Of a stretch of DNA of 64,000 nucleotides, positions 27,131 through 37,924 are shown in pieces. The notes below the pieces were generated by a model. The model saw only the letters and a list, made by a program, of their open reading frames with translations, was not told the origin of the DNA and ran no database searches. A program made the translations under genes and the position numbers. How positions within the stretch are numbered: the first letter of the stretch is position 1; each line of letters begins with the position of its first letter. Source of the stretch: Mesorhizobium sp. M2A.F.Ca.ET.046.03.2.1 (GTDB lineage Bacteria > Pseudomonadota > Alphaproteobacteria > Rhizobiales > Rhizobiaceae); the NCBI RefSeq assembly GCF_003952425.1, contig NZ_CP034449.1:6684001-6748000 (forward strand), in the 5' to 3' direction.

Positions 27131-28279
27131 CTATTTCAGCCAGTGTTCGATGCGCGCCAGCGCCTCGACCATGTCTTCATGGCTGCCGGCATAGGAAAAG
27201 CGCATGGTGCGATGCCCCTGTTGCGGATCGAAATCGCGGCCTGGCGTCGCCGCGACATGCGCCTCGGCCAGCATTTTTCGCGCAAAGGCCATGCTGTCAT
27301 TGGTGTGGCGGGTGACATCGCAGAAGGCATAGAAGGCGCCGTCCATGGGTGCTGCCAACGCAAAGCCGAGCTCGGGCAGACGCTTCATCAGAAGGTCGCG
27401 ATTCCAGGCATAGCGCGCCTTCACCTTTTCGAGCTCCTCCGTGGCCTTGAAGGCCTCGATCGCGGCGATCTGCGACAATTCCGGCGGCGAGATATAGAGG
27501 CTCTGGGCGATACGCTCGACCGGCCGCACCAGTTCCTCGGGCAGCACCATCCAGCCGATGCGCCAGCCGGTCATGCAATAGTATTTCGAGAAGGAATTGA
27601 TCACGGTCACGCCGGCGCCATGCGCCAGCGCGGTCACATCGGGCGCCGCATAGGCCAGCCGGTGGTAGATTTCATCGGATATGACGGCGATGCCGAGTTC
27701 CTCCGCCGTCTTCACCAGGGCCGCAAGTTCGTCCGCCGGGATCACCGCTCCAGTCGGATTGGCGGGGCTGGCAAACAGCACACCCTTCAGCGGCTTATCG
27801 CGATGCGCGCTCTTCAGGTGATCGGCATGCAGATAGGCATCCGTGCCGAGCTCGATCTCGACGATCTCGATGCCGAGCGCGGCCATGATGTTTCGGTAGG
27901 CAGGATAGCCTGGCGCGGCGATGGCGACGCGGTCGCCCGGATCGAACATGGCCAGGAAAGCGAGGTTGAAGGCGGCCGACGACCCCGTGGTGACGGCAAT
28001 GCGCGACGGCGCGACATCGATCCCGTAATGCTCGCCATAGTGCTCGGCGATCGCCTTGCGCAGATCGGCCAGGCCCAAGGCATCGGTGTAGCCGATGCGG
28101 CCGTGCCTGAGGGCCGCGGCCGCCGCTTCGCGGACGCCGGCCGGCGCGGGATCCGACGGCTGGCCGACGGCCATCGACACCACAGGCACGCCGGTGGCCT
28201 TCAGCCGGTTGGCTTCGGCCAGGATGTCCATGGCGTGGAAGGGCTCGACTTCCCCCCGGCGCGAAAGCGAAACGACCAT
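27131..28279 (-). CDS. PLP-dependent aminotransferase, class I/II
   Basis: A 382-residue fold-type I aminotransferase. The PLP lysine is Lys232 in [13 protein letters not shown]. The conserved Asn and Asp-Tyr motifs are visible ([10 protein letters not shown] near 171, [10 protein letters not shown] near 201), and the C-terminal carboxylate-binding Arg is in [10 protein letters not shown]. It resembles aspartate or aromatic-type transferases; the substrate is not determined. An alternative start is Met17. Only 5 bases separate it from glsA downstream, so the pair could link glutamine use to transamination. Confidence 0.9.
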   Translation of the reverse strand: MVVSLSRRGEVEPFHAMDILAEANRLKATGVPVVSMAVGQPSDPAPAGVREAAAAALRHGRIGYTDALGLADLRKAIAEHYGEHYGIDVAPSRIAVTTGSSAAFNLAFLAMFDPGDRVAIAAPGYPAYRNIMAALGIEIVEIELGTDAYLHADHLKSAHRDKPLKGVLFASPANPTGAVIPADELAALVKTAEELGIAVISDEIYHRLAYAAPDVTALAHGAGVTVINSFSKYYCMTGWRIGWMVLPEELVRPVERIAQSLYISPPELSQIAAIEAFKATEELEKVKARYAWNRDLLMKRLPELGFALAAPMDGAFYAFCDVTRHTNDSMAFARKMLAEAHVAATPGRDFDPQQGHRTMRFSYAGSHEDMVEALARIEHWLK

Positions 28280-28464
28280 TTGACCTCTTCCAACTGCCCT
28301 ATTTCGGTGAATTCCGGACGCAAGCAGCGCAGACTTGTCCTTGAACTGCCCTAGTTAAAGGAACAGCGCCGCACAAATGCCCGATTGATGTGGGGATCAC
28401 AAGCGCGCAGGAAGTTGCCGGCGCCGACTTTTCATCTTTCGCCCGCTCGTCTACCAGTGGACCT

Positions 28465-29877
28465 ATGTTGAGCCGACTCCGACCATCGATTGGCAGATCG
28501 ACCTCCCTCAGCCGAACCGCGCGCGGCTTCGCGACGCTTATGCTTGCCGCCGCCGTTGCCGTGTCCGGCTCGGTCAGCGCCTTCGCGCAGGGCGTGCCGG
28601 TGGTGCGCGACGCCGAGATCGAGGCGCTGGTGCGCGATTATGCCCGGCCGATCTTCAAGGCCGCCGGGCTTGCCAATGACGGCATCGACATCGTTCTGGT
28701 CAACGATCCGAGTTTCAACGCCTTCGTCACCGGGCGGCGCCTGTTCGTCAACACCGGCGCGCTGGTGACCGCCGAAACGCCGAACGAGATCATCGGCGTC
28801 ATCGCGCACGAGGCCGGCCATATCGCGGGCGGACATCAGCAGAAATTGCGCGACCAGCTCGACCGCGCCAAGACAATGGCCATCATCGCCACGCTGCTCG
28901 GCGCCGGCGCCATGGTGGCCGGCGCCACCACCAACAGCAAGGGCCTGGCGGGCGCCGGCATGGGCGTCGCCGCCGGCGGCGGCGAGATGGCGCAGCGCTC
29001 GATCCTTGCCTATCAGCGTACCGAAGAGATCACCGCCGACCGCTCGGCGATCACCTATCTCAACGCCACCGGCCAGTCAGGCATGGGCATGCTGAAGACC
29101 TTCGGCCGCTTCCAGAGCGCGCTGTCGCTCGCCGGCACCCAGGTGGATCCCTACCGGATCAGCCATCCGATGCCGCAGGAGCGCATCTCCAACCTTGAAG
29201 TGCTGGTCAAGCAGAGCCCCTTCGTCAATGTTGTCGACCCGCCGGCGCTGCAGCAGCGGCACGACATGATGCGCATCAAGATCGCCGCCTATATGCAGGG
29301 CCAGGCGGCTGTCGCGCGGCTGATGCGCAAGAATCCGACCAGCCTCGCCTCGCGCTATGGCGACGCGCAGCAGACCTATCTTTACGGCAATCCAGGCGCC
29401 GCGCTGACCAAGACGGCGGCGCTGATCAAGGAACAGCCGAAGAACCCCTATTTCCAGGAGCTGCGCGGCGATATCCTGATGAAGGCCAACAAGCCGAAGG
29501 ACGCGGCGGACGCCTATGCCAAGGCGGTGAGCCTCGATCCCGCGCATTCCGGACTGCTGCTGGTCTCGCTCGGCCAGGCGCTGATGGCGGTGGGCACGCC
29601 CGATTCGCTGAAAAAGGCCGTGGTCCAGCTCAACAACGGCGTCGGGCGGGACAAGGAGAATGCCGAAGCCTATCGCTTCCTGGCGCAGGCCTATGGAGAA
29701 CAGGGCGACATTCCGGCCGCCGATCTTGCCACCGCAGAGGGCCATTACTATGCGGGCGACTACAAGAATGCGAAGATCTTCGCCATGCGCGCTCAACAGA
29801 AATTGAAGCGCGGCGAACCCCGCTGGGTGCGCGCTCAGGATATTATAAACTACACACCGTCTAACAAACTCAAATGA
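28465..29877 (+). CDS. Periplasmic M48 metalloprotease with TPR repeats (BepA-like)
   Basis: A 470-residue exported zinc protease. The signal peptide is about residues 18-42 (cleavage near AFA-QG). The zinc motif is HEAGH at 115-119, and the third ligand Glu is in RTEEITADRSAI. The C-terminal half holds TPR-like repeats (NPYFQELRGDILMKANKPKDAADAY). This architecture matches BepA/YfgC, which maintains outer-membrane protein assembly. The ATG at 28465 is chosen over an in-frame ATG-like codon at 28390 because it starts the signal region. The DsbA-like gene follows after 58 bases. Confidence 0.92.
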   Translation: MLSRLRPSIGRSTSLSRTARGFATLMLAAAVAVSGSVSAFAQGVPVVRDAEIEALVRDYARPIFKAAGLANDGIDIVLVNDPSFNAFVTGRRLFVNTGALVTAETPNEIIGVIAHEAGHIAGGHQQKLRDQLDRAKTMAIIATLLGAGAMVAGATTNSKGLAGAGMGVAAGGGEMAQRSILAYQRTEEITADRSAITYLNATGQSGMGMLKTFGRFQSALSLAGTQVDPYRISHPMPQERISNLEVLVKQSPFVNVVDPPALQQRHDMMRIKIAAYMQGQAAVARLMRKNPTSLASRYGDAQQTYLYGNPGAALTKTAALIKEQPKNPYFQELRGDILMKANKPKDAADAYAKAVSLDPAHSGLLLVSLGQALMAVGTPDSLKKAVVQLNNGVGRDKENAEAYRFLAQAYGEQGDIPAADLATAEGHYYAGDYKNAKIFAMRAQQKLKRGEPRWVRAQDIINYTPSNKLK

Positions 29878-29935
29878 ACCTCCCGGACGTCGGCGACGAC
29901 GAAGGCGGACCGGAACAGGAAAAAGGACGACGATA

Positions 29936-30763
29936 ATGAACAAGGCAATCCTGCTTGGCAGTGCCGGCGGCCTGGCGGTGGCGCTCGGCATGCTGGCCTT
30001 CGGTTTCGTGGCGGGAAATCCGCAGGCCGCGAAGGCCGATACCGTGCAGGTCGCCCAGGTCACGTCCTCCGCCGACACCCAGGCGGCCGCCGATACCAAG
30101 ATCGATCGCAAGGAGGTCGAGGGCATCATCCGCGACTACCTCTTGAAGAACCCGGAAGTGCTGCTCGAGGTGCAGGACGCGCTCGAGGCCAAGCAGAAGG
30201 AAGAGCAGCGGCTTGCGGCACTCGGCGTCATCAAGAATTCCAAGGACGAGATCTTCAACTCGACGTTCGACGGCGTCGTCGGCAACCCCAAGGGCAAGGT
30301 CACGATCGTCGAGTTCTACGACTACAATTGCGGTTTTTGCAAACGCGCCATCGAGGACATGCAGGCGTTGACCAAGTCCGATCCGGACCTGCGCTTCGTC
30401 CTCAAGGAGTTCCCGATCCTGAGCCCCGATTCGCAGAAGGCCAGCGTCGTCTCCATGGCGTTCCACCTGATGCATCCGGAGAAATACGGCGAATTCCACA
30501 CCGCGCTGCTCGGCGGCCAGGGCCGCGCCACCGAAGCGACCGCTATCAAGGTGGCGCTTTTGCTCGGCGCCGATGAGGCGACGCTGCGCGAGAAGATGAA
30601 GGATCCGCGCATCGCCGAGACGCTTTCGCGCACCTATGACCTTGCGACGAAACTGTCGATCACTGGCACGCCGTCCTATGTGGTCGGCAACGAGGTGATC
30701 TTCGGAGCGCTCGGCCAGCAGGTTCTGGCGGAAAAGATCGAAGAGGCCAAGAGCGCACTGTAG
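29936..30763 (+). CDS. DsbA-family thiol-disulfide oxidoreductase
   Basis: A 275-residue periplasmic thioredoxin-fold protein. The hydrophobic signal covers about residues 5-27. The active-site CGFC is at 132-135 in FYDYNCGFCKRA. The cis-Pro loop is GTPSYVV near 240. A Lys-rich helical N-terminal region (about 55-100, EVEGIIRDYLLKNPEVLLEV) resembles the dimerisation domain of ScsC or Com1-type proteins. It may oxidise or isomerise disulfides in the periplasm. It lies 58 bases after the BepA-like gene on the same strand. Confidence 0.92.
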   Translation: MNKAILLGSAGGLAVALGMLAFGFVAGNPQAAKADTVQVAQVTSSADTQAAADTKIDRKEVEGIIRDYLLKNPEVLLEVQDALEAKQKEEQRLAALGVIKNSKDEIFNSTFDGVVGNPKGKVTIVEFYDYNCGFCKRAIEDMQALTKSDPDLRFVLKEFPILSPDSQKASVVSMAFHLMHPEKYGEFHTALLGGQGRATEATAIKVALLLGADEATLREKMKDPRIAETLSRTYDLATKLSITGTPSYVVGNEVIFGALGQQVLAEKIEEAKSAL

Positions 30764-30895
30764 GCGCTTGCGGATACAAAAGCCGGCCGCTGTGGACAGC
30801 GTAAGAACGCACTTGCGCTCTTTTCGCGGGCGGCTATGCCCATTATAGAGGCCCAGTGCGCCGGCTTGGGGTCGGCGTGAAACAAGGTCGGCATA

Positions 30896-31330
30896 TTGAA
30901 AACGATTTTCGTCCTCAACGGTCCCAATCTCAATGCGCTCGGCAAACGCGAGCCGGGAATTTATGGCGGCAAGACGCTTGCGGCCATCGAAGAGGATTGC
31001 AAGGCGGCGGGCGCCGCGCTCGGGCTCGGGATCGATTTTCGCCAGTCCAATCATGAGGGCGATCTGGTCGATTGGATCCAGGAAGCCGGCGAGAAGGCTG
31101 CAGGCATCGTCATCAATCCCGGCGCCTACAGCCACACCTCGATTGCCATCCACGACGCCATCCGCTCTGTTGCGCCGCTGCCCGTCGCGGAGGTGCATCT
31201 TTCCAACATCCACGCGCGGGAGCCCTTCCGCCACGTCTCCATGGTCGCGCCGGTCGCTGTCGGCATGATCTGCGGGTTCGGGCCGCTCGGCTACACGCTC
31301 GCGCTGCAGGCACTGGCGGCACGCCTGTGA
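30896..31330 (+). CDS. aroQ: 3-Dehydroquinate dehydratase, type II
   Basis: This enzyme forms 3-dehydroshikimate in the shikimate pathway. It has 144 residues, the typical type II length. Signature blocks are [20 protein letters not shown] at the N-terminus (with the catalytic Tyr), [32 protein letters not shown] and [16 protein letters not shown]. It starts with TTG at 30896, preceded by AAGG. accB begins 27 bases downstream, the usual rhizobial order. Confidence 0.96.
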   Translation: MKTIFVLNGPNLNALGKREPGIYGGKTLAAIEEDCKAAGAALGLGIDFRQSNHEGDLVDWIQEAGEKAAGIVINPGAYSHTSIAIHDAIRSVAPLPVAEVHLSNIHAREPFRHVSMVAPVAVGMICGFGPLGYTLALQALAARL

Positions 31331-31356
31331 CCGGCCCCCAAACAGAAGGCTCGAAA

Positions 31357-31824
31357 ATGTCGATAAAAAAGAACGGTGTTGACCAGCAACTGATCCGCGA
31401 CCTGGCGGGCATCCTGAACGACACCAATCTGACGGAGATCGAGGTCGAGCTCGGCGACCTCAAGGTGCGCGTGTCGCGCCAGTCGCAGGCTGTCCATGCG
31501 GTTGCCGCGCCCCTGCCCGCGATCGCCGCTCCCGTCGCCGCCGCGGCTCAGCCGGCAGCGGCCGTCGCCGCGGCGCCTGCCGATCCGTCCAAGAATGCCG
31601 TGCCTTCGCCGATGGTCGGCACCGCCTATCTGGCGCCCTCGCCCGACGCCAAGCCGTTCGTCGAGATCGGCCAGAAGGTGAAGGAAGGCCAGACGCTTCT
31701 CATCATCGAGGCGATGAAGACGATGAACCAGATTCCTTCGCCGCGCGCCGGCACGGTGACGGCGATCCTCATCGAGGACGCCCAGCCGGTCGAGTACGGA
31801 ATGCCGCTGGTGGTCCTCGAGTAG
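31357..31824 (+). CDS. accB: Biotin carboxyl carrier protein of acetyl-CoA carboxylase
   Basis: BCCP carries biotin between the carboxylase and carboxyltransferase halves in fatty acid synthesis. It has 155 residues. A short N-terminal domain (about 1-45) is joined by an Ala- and Pro-rich linker (about 46-80) to the biotinyl domain. Lys121 in EAMKTMN is the biotinylation site. The ATG at 31357 has AGAAGG upstream. accC follows after 13 bases. Confidence 0.96.
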   Translation: MSIKKNGVDQQLIRDLAGILNDTNLTEIEVELGDLKVRVSRQSQAVHAVAAPLPAIAAPVAAAAQPAAAVAAAPADPSKNAVPSPMVGTAYLAPSPDAKPFVEIGQKVKEGQTLLIIEAMKTMNQIPSPRAGTVTAILIEDAQPVEYGMPLVVLE

Positions 31825-31837
31825 GAACAGCCAAGAG

Positions 31838-33181
<1,344 letters not shown>

Positions 33182-33193
33182 CACGGGGATGCG

Positions 33194-33811
33194 ATGACCC
33201 GCCCCTACGCGCCAGGCTATCGCATCCCGACCGACCTGCTGCTCAGGGCTTACGCCTCGGGCGTATTCCCGATGGCCGAGAGCGCCGACGACCCGGAAGT
33301 GTTCTGGGTGCGGCCGGAGACGCGCGGCATCATTCCGCTGGACGGGTTCCACACGCCGCGCAGCCTCAAGAAAACGATCCGCAAGCACCCGTTCGAGATC
33401 CGCTACGATTTCGATTTCGAGGCGACGATCGACGGCTGCGCCGAGAAGCGCGAAGAGCGCCGCTCGACCTGGATCAATGCGCCGATCCGCGAAGCCTATG
33501 TCGAGCTCCATTGCCTCGGCCACTGCCATTCGGTCGAAGCCTGGCGCGAGGACCGTCTGGTCGGCGGCCTTTACGGCGTTTCGCTCGGGCGCGTGTTCTT
33601 CGGCGAGAGCATGTTCGCCAGGGAGACCGATGCCTCTAAGACCTGCCTCTATTATCTCGTCGAGCGGCTGAAGGCGCGCGGCTTCGCGCTGCTCGACACG
33701 CAGTTCACCACCGAGCATTTGAAGCGCTTCGGCGCCATCGACGTGCCGCGCGGCCAGTATGAGAAGCTGCTGGCCGAGGCGCTGAAGGGCGAGGCCGTCT
33801 TCTATCCCTGA
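33194..33811 (+). CDS. aat: Leucyl/phenylalanyl-tRNA-protein transferase
   Basis: This enzyme adds Leu or Phe to the N-terminus of proteins with basic first residues, marking them for ClpAP through the N-degron pathway. It has 205 residues. Diagnostic segments are [60 protein letters not shown] and [15 protein letters not shown]. It closes the aroQ-accB-accC-aat group. Confidence 0.95.
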   Translation: MTRPYAPGYRIPTDLLLRAYASGVFPMAESADDPEVFWVRPETRGIIPLDGFHTPRSLKKTIRKHPFEIRYDFDFEATIDGCAEKREERRSTWINAPIREAYVELHCLGHCHSVEAWREDRLVGGLYGVSLGRVFFGESMFARETDASKTCLYYLVERLKARGFALLDTQFTTEHLKRFGAIDVPRGQYEKLLAEALKGEAVFYP

Positions 33812-33813
33812 GG

Positions 33814-34197
33814 TCAGTCCCGCGCCGTATCCATCGGCGTCTGCGCGTGAAACATCATCTTCCAGCCGTCGGCGCGGTGAACATAGCCGGTGCTGACCAG
33901 CGCGGCATAGGATTCGCCGTTCTCACGCGTCGCGCGCGCTTCGTAAGTCAGCATGATGATATCGCTGCCCGGCTCGACCATGCCCTTCAGCTTGATGTCG
34001 AGGTCGCGCCAACGGTTGGGTTTGCTGGCTGTCGCCGCCAGTTCGGAGTTGGTCATCGCCTTAGCCATTTGCGGAAACGCCACCAGGCATTCCACATCGG
34101 CATTGGCTTCATAATAGGCGGAATCGCCGGTCCAGAAGCCCTTCTCGATGTCGAGAAGCTCTTGCTTGTTGGCCATGATCGGCTTCGTGGCGGTCAT
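33814..34197 (-). CDS. SnoaL/DUF4440-like small protein
   Basis: A 127-residue cytoplasmic protein with the cone-shaped alpha+beta barrel pattern of SnoaL or DUF4440 domains. It has an N-terminal helix (QELLDIEKGFWTGDSAYYEANAD), then strands around DIIMLTYEARATRENG, YAALVSTGYVHRADGWKMMFHAQTP. No catalytic residues are certain. Its stop is 2 bases past the aat stop on the other strand. Related proteins are often stress-linked or of unknown function. Confidence 0.75.
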   Translation of the reverse strand: MTATKPIMANKQELLDIEKGFWTGDSAYYEANADVECLVAFPQMAKAMTNSELAATASKPNRWRDLDIKLKGMVEPGSDIIMLTYEARATRENGESYAALVSTGYVHRADGWKMMFHAQTPMDTARD

Positions 34198-34256
34198 CGC
34201 GGAATCCTCCTCGCCTTGCCGAGTTGGAACGGCTGAAAGGCGGGCAGGTTCCGGGA

Positions 34257-34886
34257 TCAGTTGGTGCTGGAGGGATCGTCGTCGGTCGGCTCGGGGGCAG
34301 CGCCAGCCGGCTCGGTCGCCGGCTCCGCCGCGGCCTTGGGCTTGGCGGCCTGGGTCTTCGGCTTGCCCGTCTCGGCCTTTGCCGCGGTCGGCGGCGGCAC
34401 GTCCGACTTCTGCTTGCAGCCCTTGAGCCAGACGTCATAGACGGCGTGCTCGACGGCGTTGAGACCAGGGCTTTCGGCAAACATCCAACCGGTGAAGATG
34501 CGACGGATCTTGCGATCGAGCGTGATCTCGTCGACCTCGACGAAGGAATCGGTCTTCGGCTGCTCCGTGTCCGGCCGCGAATAGCAGACGCGGGGCGTGA
34601 CCTGCAAAGCGCCGAACTGCACGGTCTCGTCGACATAGACGTCGAAGGTGATGATGCGGCCGGTGATCTTGTCTATGCCGGCGAATTCGGCCAATGGGTT
34701 GGTGATACGCTCGGAGGCAGCCGGCGCAGGGGCCGGCGCCTGCGCGGCGGCGAAAGCGGCTGTCGAGGCAAGCAGAAGGGACGTCCCAGCGATCAGCGCC
34801 TTAGAGATTTGGGCTGGAATCCTGAGCCGCAATTCCGAACGGAAAACCGCTGCGCACTTTTCCTGGAATTGCTCTGGATCGCTCAT
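34257..34886 (-). CDS. DUF2155 family exported protein
   Basis: A 209-residue protein from ATG 34886. DUF2155 proteins are conserved in alphaproteobacteria near the NDUFA12-like gene and aat, as here; their function is unknown. The core domain is at about 60-150 (FAGIDKITGRIITFDVYVDE, FGALQVTPRVCYSRP, EITLDRKIRRIFTGWMFAESPGLNAVEHAVYDVWLKGC), followed by a Pro- and Ala-rich tail. The oddity is the N-terminus. Residues 5-20 (EQFQEKCAAVFRSELR) are translated from a palindromic repeat (34829-34872), ahead of the real signal-like segment (ALIAGTSLLLASTAAFA). No ATG or GTG lies between the repeat and the signal. Confidence 0.88.
   Translation of the reverse strand: MSDPEQFQEKCAAVFRSELRLRIPAQISKALIAGTSLLLASTAAFAAAQAPAPAPAASERITNPLAEFAGIDKITGRIITFDVYVDETVQFGALQVTPRVCYSRPDTEQPKTDSFVEVDEITLDRKIRRIFTGWMFAESPGLNAVEHAVYDVWLKGCKQKSDVPPPTAAKAETGKPKTQAAKPKAAAEPATEPAGAAPEPTDDDPSSTN
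34829..34872. repeat. GCAATTCC...GGAATTGC palindromic repeat, copy 2 (inside coding sequence)
   Basis: A 44-bp element almost identical to the one at 15818-15862; one base is missing and another differs. Here it lies within the 5' part of the DUF2155 gene and its frame is open in the gene's direction. Confidence 0.88.
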
Positions 34887-35020
34887 GCAAACACCGGTGG
34901 TTGTGCCCGGGTGATTCTTCAATGCCCAAGGCTAATCATGGCTGCGCAGTCAGCAAGCAGCTAAACGCCAATTGTGGCGATAAAGGATCGAAGCGACGCC
35001 TTGAATTGCGATCCGGGTGA

Positions 35021-35419
35021 TTACGATCCCGGCGTCCAGGCATCGTAGTCGCCGGTCACTTGCGGACGATGCTGGTTGGTCAAGATCGAACCTTGCGGCC
35101 GATAGGCGCCGGGCGTTCCCGTGAGGTTCGCCCGATGCGGCTTCTGCCACTCGCGCGCCTTGTAGCTCTCGCCCGAAGGGGGCGTGTCGACGCGGTGATG
35201 GATCCATCCATGCCAGCCGGGCGGGATCTTCGAGGCTTCCGAATAGTCGCGGTAGATCACCCAACGGCGGGTGCGACCTTCCGAATCGACACCGCCTTCA
35301 TAATAGACGTTGCCTGCTTCGTCCTCGCCGACCTTCTTGCCGAAGCGCCAGGTGTGGAAGCGGGTGCCAAGCGTCTGGCTGTTCCACCAAGTGAAAAACT
35401 GCAGCAGGAAAGTTTTCAT
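35021..35419 (-). CDS. NADH:ubiquinone oxidoreductase 17.2 kDa (NDUFA12-like) subunit
   Basis: A 132-residue accessory protein of complex I, a supernumerary subunit known in alphaproteobacteria and mitochondria. Family segments are WWNSQTLGTRFHTWRFGKKVGEDEAGNVYYE, RRWVIYRDYSEASKIPPGWHGWIHH and PHRANLTGTPGAYRP. It probably acts at the peripheral arm in the cytoplasm, by analogy with the mitochondrial protein. The gene is upstream of the DUF2155 gene on the same strand, a conserved pair. Confidence 0.95.
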   Translation of the reverse strand: MKTFLLQFFTWWNSQTLGTRFHTWRFGKKVGEDEAGNVYYEGGVDSEGRTRRWVIYRDYSEASKIPPGWHGWIHHRVDTPPSGESYKAREWQKPHRANLTGTPGAYRPQGSILTNQHRPQVTGDYDAWTPGS

Positions 35420-35631
35420 CCAGATCCTCGCGGCGGCAGCGGCTGCGCCTCTCCCCTGCTTATGGCGTCACGCCACCGCGAAGGCAAGGGTTTTGCCGCT
35501 CCCGGAATGTAATGCTTCGTGCGCTAAATCGATGCAGCCGCTCCGCTGGCGGCAGGGCGGCTTGCAAAGCCTTGCCTGTCTTTCTAAAGCTCGACCCGCC
35601 CCGGTTCGGGGCGCCTTCAGGGAGGTGACGA

Positions 35632-36471
35632 TTGACCCGGAAACCGTCCGCCGACAGCCGGATCAACGCCGAAGATATTCGCCGCCGCAAGGGCGGCGTG
35701 CCGATCGTGTGCCTCACCGCCTATACCTACCCTGTCGCCCGCCTGCTCGATCCGCATGTCGACCTGCTCCTGGTCGGCGACAGCGTCGCCATGGTTCTGC
35801 ATGGCCACGCCACCACGCTTGGCGCCTCGCTGGAGATGATGATCGCCCACGGCCAGGCTGTGATGCGCGGCTCGGCCAAGGCCTGCGTCGTGGTCGACAT
35901 GCCGGCGGGTAGCTATGAGGCCTCGCCGGCGCAAGCCTCGACGTCCGCGAAGCGCATTGTCGAGGAAACGGGCTGCCAGGCCGTGAAGCTCGAAGGCGGC
36001 GTCGACATAGCCGCCCAGATCGCGGCCATCGTTGCGGCGGGAATACCGGTGATGGGTCATATCGGCCTGCAGCCACAGTCGGTGGAAAGGGACGGCGGAT
36101 ACAGGATCAAGGGCCGCACGGAGGAGAACATCGCAGCGCTCTTCCGCGACGCCGAGGCGGTGGAAAAGGCCGGCGCTTTCTCGGTTGTCATAGAGGGAAC
36201 GATGGAGGCTGTGGCCGCGAAGTTGACCCGTCATATTTCCATACCGACCATTGGTATCGGCGCCAGCGCCGACTGCGACGGCCAGATCCTGGTGATCGAC
36301 GACATGGTCGGCATGACCGTCGACCGCGTGCCTAAATTCGTGAAGGAATACGCCAACTTGCGCAGCGTGATCGCCGATGCGGCGGCGCGCTACGCGGCCG
36401 AGGTGCGCAGCCGCGCCTTTCCCGGCCCCGACCACGTCTTCACGACGACCTCCGGCAAGGACGAGACATGA
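35632..36471 (+). CDS. panB: 3-Methyl-2-oxobutanoate hydroxymethyltransferase
   Basis: This enzyme makes ketopantoate in pantothenate biosynthesis. It has 279 residues. The metal-binding and catalytic blocks are visible: LLVGDSVAMVLHGHATTL, VVVDMPAGSYEAS, KLEGG, MGHIGLQPQSV, VIEGTMEAVA and IGIGASADCDGQILVIDDM. It starts with TTG at 35632, strongly supported by GGAGGTGA at 35621-35628. The stop overlaps panC in an ATGA. Confidence 0.96.
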   Translation: MTRKPSADSRINAEDIRRRKGGVPIVCLTAYTYPVARLLDPHVDLLLVGDSVAMVLHGHATTLGASLEMMIAHGQAVMRGSAKACVVVDMPAGSYEASPAQASTSAKRIVEETGCQAVKLEGGVDIAAQIAAIVAAGIPVMGHIGLQPQSVERDGGYRIKGRTEENIAALFRDAEAVEKAGAFSVVIEGTMEAVAAKLTRHISIPTIGIGASADCDGQILVIDDMVGMTVDRVPKFVKEYANLRSVIADAAARYAAEVRSRAFPGPDHVFTTTSGKDET

Positions 36472-37319
36472 GCACTGCAATCGTCGTCGACAGCGTCGCC
36501 GCCCTTCGCGCCCAGGTGCGCGAGTGGCGCCGGGCCGGACTCAGGGTCGCCATGGTGCCGACCATGGGCGCGCTGCATGACGGTCATATCTCGCTGGTCA
36601 GGATCGCGCTCGAATGCGCCGACCGCTGCGTCGTCTCGATCTTCGTCAACCCGACGCAGTTCGCGCCGACGGAGGACCTCGACAAATATCCGCGCCAGCT
36701 GGCGCGCGATCTTGACCGGTTGCGGGAGGCAGGCGCGCATCTCGCCTTCACGCCGAGCGTAAGCGAAATGTACCCCGCCGGCTTCGCCACCAAGATCGCG
36801 GTGGGCGGCCCCTCGTCGGGTCTCGAGACAGACTTCAGGCCGAGCTTCTTCGACGGCGTCGCGACCGTGGTTGCCAAGCTCTTCCTGCAGGCGGCGCCCG
36901 ACTGCGCCGTGTTCGGCGAGAAGGACTACCAGCAGCTTTGCGTCGTCAGGCAGCTCTGCCGCGATCTCGACCTGCCTGTCGAGATCATCGGCGCGCCAAC
37001 GGTGCGCGACGCCCAGGGCCTCGCCATGTCATCACGCAATGCCTATCTCAGCGAAGCCGAGCTCGACATCGCGCGCCAGCTCAACGGTATCCTGCACCGC
37101 GCGGCAGCGGCCCTTTCGGCCGGTGCGGATGAATCCGGCGCCACCGAAGACGCTGCAAAGGCGCTTGTCTCCGCAGGCTTCCGGAAGATCGACTATGTCG
37201 CCGCCCGCGCGAGCGTCACGCTTGCACCCTGGCGACGGGACCGCGACGGCCGCCTGCTCGCGGCAGCATGGCTCGGCACGACGAGGCTGATCGACAATGT
37301 GGAGATTCCCTCCGCGTGA
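36468..37319 (+). CDS. panC: Pantothenate synthetase
   Basis: This enzyme joins pantoate and beta-alanine with ATP. It has 283 residues. The nucleotidyl-transferase motifs are VPTMGALHDGHISLVR near 30 (HxGH-like HDGH), FVNPTQF, FDGVATVVAKLF, VFGEKDYQQL and the KMSKS-like LAMSSRN. It overlaps panB by 4 bases, so the two are translated together. Confidence 0.97.
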   Translation: MSTAIVVDSVAALRAQVREWRRAGLRVAMVPTMGALHDGHISLVRIALECADRCVVSIFVNPTQFAPTEDLDKYPRQLARDLDRLREAGAHLAFTPSVSEMYPAGFATKIAVGGPSSGLETDFRPSFFDGVATVVAKLFLQAAPDCAVFGEKDYQQLCVVRQLCRDLDLPVEIIGAPTVRDAQGLAMSSRNAYLSEAELDIARQLNGILHRAAAALSAGADESGATEDAAKALVSAGFRKIDYVAARASVTLAPWRRDRDGRLLAAAWLGTTRLIDNVEIPSA

Positions 37320-37329
37320 CCGCTCGCGG

Positions 37330-37360
37330 TCCGATCGGCTTCCGATCGGCTTCCGATCGG
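37330..37360. repeat. Tandem 11-bp repeat
   Basis: TCCGATCGGCT occurs twice and then once more as TCCGATCGG, directly after panC. Each unit contains the palindrome CCGATCGG. The gap 37320-37431 holds no gene. Confidence 0.75.
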
Positions 37361-37431
37361 CAAGCTGTCGCCGCCGTGACGCCTATTCTTCCGACGGCAT
37401 ATAAGATACATCGACTGGAGGCGTCGTCGAT

Positions 37432-37920
37432 CTAGCCGAGCCGCTTTTCCATGATGAGCGCGGGCAATCCCGAACTGCCGCCGCAATCGGCGGTCCTGCC
37501 CGCCTGGCGGAACCCGTTCGCCTGGTAGAAGGCGATCGCCACGGCATTTGCTTCCTCGACTTCGAGGCGCAGCGTATCCATCTCCGGAAAACTGGCCTCG
37601 ACTTCGTCGAGCAGCGACTGGCCGATCCCCTGCCGCTGGCAGGCCGGATGCACATAGAGCTGGTTCAGAAGGACGATCTTCGGGTCGGTGGTGGCGGCGG
37701 CGAACGCCATGCCGCCGAGCCGCTTGCCGTCGTCAGCAACCAGGAACTCGGAATTCGGACGCGTCAGCCGCGTCTTGAGCGAGGTGATCGAATGCCAGTC
37801 GTCGGTGATCGCCGTAACCCGCTCGGCGCCATAGATGGCGTCATAGGTCGCATGCCAGGTCTCGACCAGCAGCGCGCGGACCGCAACAAGATCGCGCTCG
37901 CTGGCGGTGCGGACGAACAT
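37432..37920 (-). CDS. GNAT family N-acetyltransferase
   Basis: A 162-residue acetyl-CoA-dependent acetyltransferase. The acetyl-CoA loop is in QLYVHPACQRQGIGQSLLDEVE (Q/RxxGxG/A type) near 90-111. The N-terminus (VRTASERDLVAVRALLVETWHATYDAIYG) is typical of the family. The acceptor is unknown. It begins 4 bases after the gatB stop on the same strand, so it is probably in the gatB transcript. Confidence 0.9.
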   Translation of the reverse strand: MFVRTASERDLVAVRALLVETWHATYDAIYGAERVTAITDDWHSITSLKTRLTRPNSEFLVADDGKRLGGMAFAAATTDPKIVLLNQLYVHPACQRQGIGQSLLDEVEASFPEMDTLRLEVEEANAVAIAFYQANGFRQAGRTADCGGSSGLPALIMEKRLG

Positions 37921-37924
37921 CGCT

